From contig CANQKU010000069.1 in NCBI GenBank assembly GCA_947624535.1, positions 1 to 5,601 on the forward strand: DNA of 5,601 nucleotides, given 5' to 3'. A model generated the notes under the pieces. The model worked only from the letters and a program-made list of their open reading frames with translations, was not told the origin of the DNA and did not search any database. Numbering within the stretch: the first letter of the stretch is position 1; each line of letters begins with the position of its first letter. This document shows, in pieces, positions 1-5,601 of the stretch. The translations under genes and the position numbers were made by a program. Source of the stretch: an uncultured Bacilli bacterium (lineage in GTDB: Bacteria; Bacillota_I; Bacilli_A; RF39; UBA660).

Positions 1-947
1 CAATTATAGCCTTACCAACAGATTTATTTTATAATACAGGCATTGGTATTTATATATTTATTCTTTCAAAACCTGCAATTAAGAGACCAGAAAGAAAAAA
101 TAAAATACAACTTATTAATGCAACAAGTGAAGAGTTTTGGACACAATTAAGAACATCACTAGGGAAAAAGAGAAAAGAATTATCTTCAAAACAAATAGAT
201 AAAATAGTTAAAATATATGCAGAATTTAAAGAAAAAAAATATAGTAAAATATTTGATAAAGAAGAATTCTTATATAAAGAATATGCAGTATACCAACCTT
301 TGCAAAGAAATTACACTATAAATGATGAAAGAATAGAGCAATTAAAAACTAGTGGAATTTTTGATAAATTCTATAATCAAGATAAAGTTGATGAAATTCA
401 AATCTTAGATCCAATTCCATCTAAAGAAAAGAAAAAATTATATAAATATTTAAGTAATAAAGATACATATGATTTGATTTTTAAGGTTTTAGAGAACAAT
501 AAAACTAATAAAATTTATAAAAAAGAAAAAGACTTTTTGGAACTATTAAAGAAAATATTTAAAAATACTGATATAACTAAATCTTTAATAGAAAAAATTT
601 CTGATGGTCTATCTGTAATGGATAAAACCGCAGAAATACATAGAGATAAGAATGGTGAAATTATTCTTGATAAAACTACAAAAGATATTGAGATAGTTAA
701 ATATACAAAAGACATTAACGATTATATGAATGAAGAAGTATTACCATATATTCCGGATGCAATAGTAAAATTTGAAGAAGATATGAATGCAAAAAATCCA
801 GTTGTTAAAATAGGGGCTGAAATTCCGGTTACAAGATATTTTTATGAATATAGGGAACCAGAAAAATCTGATGAATTAGAAAAGCAATTTTTAGAAATAG
901 AATCTTCATTAAATAAAAGAATTGAAGAATTATTTAAGGAGATATAA
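1..947 (+). CDS. hsdM: Type I restriction-modification DNA methyltransferase subunit HsdM, 3' part (5' end outside window)
   Basis: This is the C-terminal 314 residues of the N6-adenine methyltransferase subunit of a type I system; with HsdS it methylates adenine in the target, using S-adenosylmethionine. The frame is open from the first base (first full codon at 3) to TAA at 945-947. The visible part opens with IIALPTDLFYNTGI, the conserved stretch downstream of the catalytic NPPF-type motif in this family. It is followed by QLINATSEEFW and SLGKKRKELS at about residues 37-60. Family-typical C-terminal motifs are EVLPYIPDA (about 245-253) and IGAEIPVTRYFYEY (about 270-283). The protein ends in a charged, probably coiled-coil helix (about 289-314) of the kind that contacts HsdS. 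The SAM-binding and catalytic motifs lie upstream, so activity cannot be judged. A TTG at 300 is an internal Leu codon, not a start. The gene ends 2 nt before hsdS, so the two are probably one operon. Confidence 0.95.
   Translation, partial: IIALPTDLFYNTGIGIYIFILSKPAIKRPERKNKIQLINATSEEFWTQLRTSLGKKRKELSSKQIDKIVKIYAEFKEKKYSKIFDKEEFLYKEYAVYQPLQRNYTINDERIEQLKTSGIFDKFYNQDKVDEIQILDPIPSKEKKKLYKYLSNKDTYDLIFKVLENNKTNKIYKKEKDFLELLKKIFKNTDITKSLIEKISDGLSVMDKTAEIHRDKNGEIILDKTTKDIEIVKYTKDINDYMNEEVLPYIPDAIVKFEEDMNAKNPVVKIGAEIPVTRYFYEYREPEKSDELEKQFLEIESSLNKRIEELFKEI
936..942 (+). promoter_or_regulatory. Ribosome-binding site of hsdS
   Basis: AAGGAGA lies 7 nt upstream of the ATG at 950. It sits inside the last codons of hsdM, so ribosomes finishing hsdM are well placed to re-initiate on hsdS. 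It supports ATG 950 over the second in-frame ATG at 959. Confidence 0.85.
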
Positions 948-949
948 TT

Positions 950-2284
950 ATGTCTAAAATGAAGTATAGTGGAGTTGAATGGATTGGAAATATTCCAAAT
1001 GAATGGAAACTCAACAAATTAAAAAATGTTGCCGATATTTATAATGGTAATAGCATATCTGATGAAGAAAAATCTCTTTATGAAGATAATAAAGACTCAT
1101 ATCCTTATATTGCAACTAAAGATATAAATATGCAAAATGCTACGATAAATTATGAAAATGGAATGTATACAAAGTATAATGATAAAAAATTTAAAATAGC
1201 ATATTCTGGAGATACATTATTGTGTATTGAGGGAGGAAGTGCTGGCAAAAAAATAGCAAAAGTTGAGTGTAATGTATCATTTGTAAATAAGTTATGTTGC
1301 TTTCATGGAAAATTAATTAATAATGAATATTTATATTATTATCTTATGTCAAATTCATTTAGAGAAAAATTTAATCAAAATTTATTTGGATTAATTGGTG
1401 GAGTAAGTCAATTTATTTTAAAACAATTTAATATTTGTATTCCAAATGTATTTGAACAAGAATTAATATCAAATTTTCTTGATGAAAAAATATATAAATT
1501 AGATGAAATATTAGATGATTTAAGAAAACAACTAAATATTTTGGATAAATATAGAGATTCTATGATATATGAATGTACTACTTTTGGATTATATAATAGT
1601 AATCATAATTACTCATTCAAAAAAAATAAATGGTATTCAAAAACACCATCTAATTGGAGAATTATGCCATTAAAATATTTAACTTCAATTTTAACATGTG
1701 GTGTTGCTTCTACACCAGAATATGTAGATGAAAACGAAGGAGTTTTATTTATATCTGCTCAAAATATACAAAATCATAAATTAGATTTATCAAATAGAAA
1801 ATACATTTCAAAATCATTACATAAAATGCTTGTAAAAAATAGAAGACCTAAAAATGGAGATATATTGCAAGTTAGAGTTGGGGCAACAATTGGTAAAAGT
1901 GCTATAGTTGATATAGATGATGAATTTAGCATATATGTTTCCTTGACACATATTAGAGTCAATAATAATATAATTAATAAATATATGAATTATATTATTA
2001 GTACAGATTTATTTAAGAAAATCGCATCACTAAATGTTGATTATGCTGGAACACAAGGCAATTTAAATGTTTCAGATTTAAAAAAAATTAAAATACCTGT
2101 TCCACCTATCGAAGAACAAAAACAAATAGTTGAATATCTTGATAAAAAATGTGAACTAATTGATAAAATAATTAAAGACAAGCAAGAACAGATAACAAAA
2201 ATAGAAGAATATAAAAAATCTGTTATATATGAATATGTGACTGGAAAAAAGAGAGTGGAAGGAGCAGAAGAGTTATATGGATAA
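950..2284 (+). CDS. hsdS: Type I restriction-modification specificity subunit HsdS
   Basis: This 444-residue specificity subunit binds the bipartite DNA target and is the scaffold for two HsdM and two HsdR subunits. The length is usual for a complete two-domain HsdS. It is built as two half-repeats about 220 residues apart. The first target-recognition domain covers about residues 11-167 and opens with GVEWIGNIPNEW. The second covers about 228-387 and opens with KWYSKTPSNW. Both openings fit W-x4-P-x2-W-x4-L-K (11-25 and 228-242). Each domain is followed by a conserved helical spacer: EQ-x6-LDEK to SMIYE (169-208) and EEQ-x6-LDKK to SVIYE (388-428). The bodies of the two domains are dissimilar (GDTLLCIEGGSAGKK against GDILQVRVGATIGKS), so the two half-sites probably differ. 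ATG 950 follows a strong Shine-Dalgarno; TAA is at 2282-2284, inside the start of hsdR. An A8 run lies at the join between the halves. The DNA motif recognised cannot be predicted from sequence alone. Confidence 0.96.
   Translation: MSKMKYSGVEWIGNIPNEWKLNKLKNVADIYNGNSISDEEKSLYEDNKDSYPYIATKDINMQNATINYENGMYTKYNDKKFKIAYSGDTLLCIEGGSAGKKIAKVECNVSFVNKLCCFHGKLINNEYLYYYLMSNSFREKFNQNLFGLIGGVSQFILKQFNICIPNVFEQELISNFLDEKIYKLDEILDDLRKQLNILDKYRDSMIYECTTFGLYNSNHNYSFKKNKWYSKTPSNWRIMPLKYLTSILTCGVASTPEYVDENEGVLFISAQNIQNHKLDLSNRKYISKSLHKMLVKNRRPKNGDILQVRVGATIGKSAIVDIDDEFSIYVSLTHIRVNNNIINKYMNYIISTDLFKKIASLNVDYAGTQGNLNVSDLKKIKIPVPPIEEQKQIVEYLDKKCELIDKIIKDKQEQITKIEEYKKSVIYEYVTGKKRVEGAEELYG
1619..1626 (+). repeat. 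A8 homopolymer at the junction of the two hsdS halves
   Basis: Eight A residues encode Lys224-Lys225 and the start of Asn226, immediately before the second target-recognition domain. Gaining one A creates an immediate TAA after three Lys codons. Losing one A leads to TAA about 16 codons later. Either change would leave a half-length HsdS of about 226-241 residues. In this reading the tract is in frame and the gene is intact. A8 runs also occur at 232-239 (hsdM) and 2080-2087 (hsdS), so the run alone is not unusual in this composition. Confidence 0.9.
2257..2264 (+). promoter_or_regulatory. Ribosome-binding site of hsdR, inside hsdS
   Basis: GGAAGGAG precedes the hsdR ATG at 2277 by 12 nt, slightly longer than ideal. 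It lies within the last codons of hsdS. With the 8-nt gene overlap, it suggests that hsdR translation is coupled to hsdS. Confidence 0.75.
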
Positions 2285-5252
2285 TTTCTTTAAAGAAAAA
2301 CAGGATTATCAAAGATATATTATTAATTATTTAGTAGAAAATAATAAATATATTGAAAGATTTTATAATAAAGGACAATATAATCAAATATATGCTATGG
2401 ATACAGAACTTGTAATAAAGTTTTTAGAAGATACTCAGCCAGATAAAATAGAGCAAATCAGAAAAATACATGAAAATGCAGATGAATTAATTATTAAAAG
2501 AATTAATAGTGAAATTACAAAATCTGATAGTAGTCTTATACAAAGACTAAAAAAAGGTGTATATTTTGATAATAATATTAAATTAGAATTAATGTATGAT
2601 AAACCTGCTACTACATTTAATGAAGAATTAAATGAACTTTATCATAAAAATGTATTTTCCGTTATGGAAGAAGTATATCATAAAAGTAATGAAAGAATTG
2701 ATTTAGTTATATTTTTAAATGGTATTGCTATTATTACAATTGAATTAAAAAGTAATCAATCAGGACAAAACTATGAAAATGCTATAGAACAATATAAAAA
2801 TGAACGTGATTATACAACTAGATTATTATTGTTTAAATATGGTGCATTAATTAATTTTGCTATGGATACAAAAGAAGTATATATGTGTACTAAATTATGT
2901 GGTAAGTCATCGTATTTTTTACCATTTAACAAGGGTACTGAAGATGGTGGAAAAGGTAATCCTCATAATGATAATGGATTGAATGTTTCATATATATGGG
3001 AAGATGTTTTAAAAAAAGACACATTATTATATTTAATTAAGAATTTTATTTATGTTGAAAAAGATACTGAAGAAGATTATAAAACTGGAAAATTGAAAGA
3101 GAAAGAAAATTTGATTTTTCCAAGGTATCATCAATTAGATGCTATAAGAAATTTAATAAGTGATATTATAATTAATAAAACATCCAAAAATTACTTAATA
3201 CAACATAGTGCAGGATCTGGAAAAACTAAAACAATTGCATGGTTAGCTCATAGACTTCAATCTTTACATGATAAAGATGAAAAAAATATATTTGACTCAG
3301 TATTAATTATTACAGATAGAATAGTCGTTGATCAACAATTGCAAGCAGCAATTAAAGCTATAGATCACAAGCAGGGATTAATTAAAGTAATGGATGAAAA
3401 TTGTACATCATCTGATTTGGCAGAAGCATTGAAACATAATACTAAGATAGTTGTATCTACTATTCAAAAATTTAGATATATATTAGATGAAACTAAAAAT
3501 ATTTTAGATAAGAATTTTGCTATTATAATTGATGAAGCGCATTCATCAACATCAGGAAAAAATATGGCAGCAGTTACTGAAGTTTTATCAGATAATGAAG
3601 ATATGGATGGAGATTCGGTTGAAGATTTAATCATTGGTGAAATAAAGAATCAAGGAAAACAAAAAAATATTTCTATGATTGCTTTTACTGCAACACCAAA
3701 AAAACAAACATTACAATTATTCGGAAATTTAAATAAAGAAGGCAAACCAGCACCATTTCATGTTTATGGAATGAAACAAGCTATAGAAGAAGGATTTATT
3801 TTAGATGTATTGACAAATTATACAACATATAAAACTTTTTATGAACTTCAAAAAAAGATGGAAGATAATCCTGAAGTGTTTGCCAGTGTAGTAAAAAGAA
3901 AAATTAATAAATCTGTAGATATTCATCCGACTAATATTGGTCAAAAAGTTGAAATTATAATTGAGCATTTTAGAAATTGTATTATGAGAGAGCTTGGTGG
4001 TAAAGCAAAGGCTATGGTTGTTACTTCATCAAGAGAAGCAGCAGTCAGGTATAGAAATGAATTTGAAAGATATACAACTGAACATAATTATAATGATATA
4101 AAAGCATTAGTAGCATTTTCTGGAAAAGTAATAGTAGATGGTAAAGAGTATACTGAGTCTGGTATGAATAATATATCTGAAGATGCATTAAAAAAAGAAT
4201 TTGATAAAGATGGTTATCAAGTATTATTGGTTGCTAATAAGTATCAAACTGGATTTGATCAGCCTAAATTAGTAGCAATGTATGTTGATAAAAAATTAAG
4301 TGGTATAGCTGCTGTTCAAACCCTATCAAGATTGAATAGAATTTGTCCGCCATATAATAAGCAAACATTTATATTAGATTTTAAAAATTCGTATAAAGAT
4401 ATTAAAAAAGCATTTGCTCCTTATTACAATGGTACAATATTATCTGAAAATGTTAATCCAGAGGCAGTTTATGATTTAATAGATAAAATTGATTCATATA
4501 ATTTTATGGATTTTGCTGATATAGTAGAGTTTAATGAATTAGCTTATAAGCAAAGAAAAACAATTGCAGATAGAATAAAAATGGAAAGTTTAATTGATAG
4601 ATCATTATTTAAAATAAAATTAAGAGATGTTAGAGAACAATTAGAAATAAAGAAAAATGTTTCAAGTTTTAATAAATTTTATCGCTTTATAATTCAAGCT
4701 ACTGCCTTTAAAGATGTTGATTTACATAAAAAATATAATTATTTATCAGTATTATATAAGGAATTAGATGTTACTGGAATAAAAGTTGATTTTAATGTTG
4801 TACAAGCAATTGATATTTTAAATTTTGAGCAAAAGAAAACAGGAGAATATGTTATAGAAGAGGGAACTTCTAAGATTGTAGCTGAACCTGAAGTTAAGTA
4901 TGAAAGTCCTAGACCAATATCAATTAATTTAGAGAAAAAAAAGAGATTATCTGAAATAATTGATGAAATTAATTTAGAAAAAGGAATGAATATTGATTCA
5001 AATTTAGCTTTTTCATCATTAGGACAAATTATAGATTTATTAATGAATAATAATGATTTAAAAACGAGTGCTAATATAAATTCATTTAGTAATTTTGGCT
5101 TCTCATATTATAAAAATGTTGATAAGGCTTTAATTGAGGGATATGAACATAATAAAGAGCTTTATAAATTATTACTGGATGATGAAGATATTAAAAAGAG
5201 AATTTTGGGTATATATATGGAAGACATATATAAGAATTTAAAAGATAAATAA
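2277..5252 (+). CDS. hsdR: Type I restriction endonuclease subunit HsdR (nuclease plus DEAH-box translocase)
   Basis: This 991-residue motor and nuclease subunit uses ATP to pull DNA through the HsdM2S core complex and cuts when translocation stalls. The N-terminal PD-(D/E)xK nuclease shows Asp142 and the ELK triad Glu156-x-Lys158, followed by an EQY segment (171-173) near the usual QxxxY position. The superfamily 2 helicase part has, in order: a Q-type RYHQLDAI (283-290), Walker A GSGKT (313-317), motif Ia IITDRIVVDQQL (344-355), VVSTIQKF (392-399), DEAH (419-422), AFTATP (469-474), AMVVTSSREAAV (579-590), VANKYQTGFDQP (652-663) and the arginine-finger motif QTLSRLNR (681-688). A helical C-terminal region from about 735 would dock on the methyltransferase core. 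Every core motif is intact, and the length is in the family range. It belongs to the DEAH/TATP HsdR subgroup (NYTTYKTFYEL, HPTNIGQKVEIIIEHFR) rather than the EcoR124I-like DECH subgroup. ATG 2277 overlaps the end of hsdS by 8 nt; TAA is at 5250-5252. Confidence 0.97.
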   Translation: MDNFFKEKQDYQRYIINYLVENNKYIERFYNKGQYNQIYAMDTELVIKFLEDTQPDKIEQIRKIHENADELIIKRINSEITKSDSSLIQRLKKGVYFDNNIKLELMYDKPATTFNEELNELYHKNVFSVMEEVYHKSNERIDLVIFLNGIAIITIELKSNQSGQNYENAIEQYKNERDYTTRLLLFKYGALINFAMDTKEVYMCTKLCGKSSYFLPFNKGTEDGGKGNPHNDNGLNVSYIWEDVLKKDTLLYLIKNFIYVEKDTEEDYKTGKLKEKENLIFPRYHQLDAIRNLISDIIINKTSKNYLIQHSAGSGKTKTIAWLAHRLQSLHDKDEKNIFDSVLIITDRIVVDQQLQAAIKAIDHKQGLIKVMDENCTSSDLAEALKHNTKIVVSTIQKFRYILDETKNILDKNFAIIIDEAHSSTSGKNMAAVTEVLSDNEDMDGDSVEDLIIGEIKNQGKQKNISMIAFTATPKKQTLQLFGNLNKEGKPAPFHVYGMKQAIEEGFILDVLTNYTTYKTFYELQKKMEDNPEVFASVVKRKINKSVDIHPTNIGQKVEIIIEHFRNCIMRELGGKAKAMVVTSSREAAVRYRNEFERYTTEHNYNDIKALVAFSGKVIVDGKEYTESGMNNISEDALKKEFDKDGYQVLLVANKYQTGFDQPKLVAMYVDKKLSGIAAVQTLSRLNRICPPYNKQTFILDFKNSYKDIKKAFAPYYNGTILSENVNPEAVYDLIDKIDSYNFMDFADIVEFNELAYKQRKTIADRIKMESLIDRSLFKIKLRDVREQLEIKKNVSSFNKFYRFIIQATAFKDVDLHKKYNYLSVLYKELDVTGIKVDFNVVQAIDILNFEQKKTGEYVIEEGTSKIVAEPEVKYESPRPISINLEKKKRLSEIIDEINLEKGMNIDSNLAFSSLGQIIDLLMNNNDLKTSANINSFSNFGFSYYKNVDKALIEGYEHNKELYKLLLDDEDIKKRILGIYMEDIYKNLKDK

Positions 5253-5403
5253 TATTTAATAAATTATAATTAGTTATCATTAAGCGTTGTATTATATTTT
5301 GTATGTATGTAATAGGTTCTGGTACATCAAAAATATTCGAAAATCCTTGAAAATAAATGAAAGTTGTTCTTTTATGGGATATTCACATATCATGTTGGTA
5401 TTT

Positions 5404-5425
5404 TTTATAATAAATTTATAATAAA
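5404..5425. repeat. Two tandem copies of an 11-bp AT-only unit
   Basis: TTTATAATAAA occurs twice back to back. The unit contains only A and T in an AT-rich spacer, so chance or simple slippage explains it; no function is implied. Confidence 0.6.
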
Positions 5426-5485
5426 AGTCATTAAAAAGTACTGATTTTGGTATAGATTTTGAATTTTTAAATAATATAATTAAGT

Positions 5486-5522
5486 AAAATGAATTAATTC
5501 TTTGCAAGTATTAGTTCATTTT
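5486..5522 (+). terminator. AT-rich inverted repeat, possible weak terminator or operator
   Basis: AAAATGAATTAAT (5486-5498) pairs with ATTAGTTCATTTT (5510-5522) to form a 13-bp stem with one T-G wobble, closed by an 11-nt loop. The right arm runs into TTTTT (5519-5523), as in a weak intrinsic terminator. It is the best hairpin between hsdR and the next gene and could end the hsd transcript. The stem has only one G-C pair, so it would be unstable. A transcription-factor site upstream of the next gene is an equally good reading. Its left arm also contains the 10-bp palindrome GAATTAATTC (5491-5500). Confidence 0.35.
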
Positions 5523-5526
5523 TAAT

Positions 5527-5556
5527 TTACCAAGAATAAAATTTAGAGATTAGAAT
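5527..5556 (+). promoter_or_regulatory. Candidate sigma-A-type promoter for the downstream gene
   Basis: TTACCA (5527-5532; 4 of 6 matches to TTGACA) and TAGAAT (5551-5556; 5 of 6 matches to TATAAT) are separated by 18 bp. They would start transcription about 25 nt before the next start codon. Promoter-like hexamers are frequent in such AT-rich DNA, so this is only a candidate. Confidence 0.3.
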
Positions 5557-5571
5557 TACTTACTATTTATG

Positions 5572-5577
5572 AAGGAG
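5572..5577 (+). promoter_or_regulatory. Ribosome-binding site of the downstream gene
   Basis: AAGGAG lies 9 nt before ATG 5587 and 6 nt before an in-frame GTG at 5584. It is the main evidence that a gene begins at the window edge. Confidence 0.65.
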
Positions 5578-5586
5578 TGGTGTGTG

Positions 5587-5601
5587 ATGGTACATTATAA
5601 T
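5587..5601 (+). CDS. Start of a downstream gene, only five codons visible
   Basis: ATG 5587 opens a frame reading MVHYN that runs off the window edge. The call rests on the AAGGAG 9 nt upstream and a candidate promoter before it. GTG 5584, one codon earlier and in frame, is the alternative start. Five residues cannot identify a product. Short MVxYN/MVxYK starts are common in small Cro/C1-type helix-turn-helix regulators of Bacillota, but that is a guess from memory and not an assignment. Having its own leader suggests a separate transcription unit from the hsd operon. Confidence 0.45.

Larger units (their letters stand above)
5253..5586. other. Intergenic spacer with no convincing gene
   Basis: This 334-base stretch between hsdR and the next gene has frequent stops in all three + frames. 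It contains no tRNA-like or riboswitch-like structure that I can recognise. A 71-codon minus-strand reading frame (5292-5507) begins with TTG, has no Shine-Dalgarno and encodes nothing recognisable, so it is not called. There is no GC-rich hairpin with a T tract just after hsdR. The spacer does hold an 11-bp tandem repeat, an inverted repeat and a weak candidate promoter, listed separately. Confidence 0.7.

Noticed and set aside
515..715. Minus-strand 66-codon reading frame inside hsdM
   Set aside because: It is a low-complexity hydrophobic shadow on the strand opposite a well-supported gene.
300..947. A separate 215-residue gene starting at TTG 300
   Set aside because: The same frame is open back to the window start and encodes clear HsdM sequence without a break. 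The TTG has no ribosome-binding site and is an ordinary Leu codon in a PLQRN context.
1774..1962. Minus-strand 62-codon reading frame inside hsdS
   Set aside because: It is a shadow opposite the second recognition domain, with no recognisable product.
950..2284. Invertible hsdS cassette (shufflon-type phase variation)
   Set aside because: No long inverted repeats, second hsdS copy or recombinase gene are visible in the window. The similarity between the two halves is direct and mostly at the protein level, with only about 10 bp identical (ATATATGAAT).
5212..5232. Hairpin TATATATG / CATATATA with a 5-nt loop near the end of hsdR, considered as a terminator
   Set aside because: It lies inside the coding sequence, has no following T tract and is nearly pure TA repeat, so it is likely chance.
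5292..5507. Minus-strand 71-codon reading frame in the spacer
   Set aside because: It starts with TTG, no Shine-Dalgarno precedes it, and its Phe/Ile/Lys/Asn-rich composition is what random AT-rich DNA gives.
5502..5507. TTGCAA considered as a -35 element
   Set aside because: No acceptable -10 element lies 16-18 bp downstream; the hexamer falls in the loop of the inverted repeat.

Overview
The window is very AT-rich (roughly a quarter G+C by eye). Arg is written mostly as AGA, Leu mostly as TTA, and Shine-Dalgarno sequences are strong (AAGGAG type). This suggests a low-GC Bacillota (Clostridia-like) or perhaps a Fusobacteriota host. All visible tryptophans are TGG and all three complete stop codons are TAA, so nothing points to a genetic code that reads TGA as Trp. 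The genus cannot be read from this sequence.

About 94% of the window is a type I restriction-modification operon on the + strand, in the order hsdM - hsdS - hsdR. Positions 1-947 hold the C-terminal 314 residues of the DNA adenine methyltransferase subunit HsdM; its 5' end, catalytic motifs and promoter lie upstream of the window. Positions 950-2284 encode a full-length HsdS specificity subunit with two target-recognition domains. Positions 2277-5252 encode a full-length HsdR with a PD-(D/E)xK nuclease and a DEAH-box translocase. The genes are tightly packed: a 2-nt gap between M and S and an 8-nt overlap between S and R. They are probably co-transcribed and translationally coupled.

Together, HsdM and HsdS would form the modification enzyme that methylates adenines in a bipartite target. 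Adding HsdR would give the restriction complex, which translocates and cuts DNA unmodified at that target. All visible catalytic motifs are intact and no gene has a frameshift, so the system looks functional. The recognition sequence cannot be deduced from the protein.

The last ~335 bases before the next gene (5253-5586) have no convincing gene. They contain an AT-rich inverted repeat (5486-5522), a short tandem repeat, a weak candidate promoter and a good ribosome-binding site. The next + strand gene begins at about 5587, with only five codons visible. I see no undescribed system here: this is a well-formed member of a known family. The points most worth checking are the A8 run between the two halves of hsdS, the HsdR subgroup, and the spacer after hsdR.
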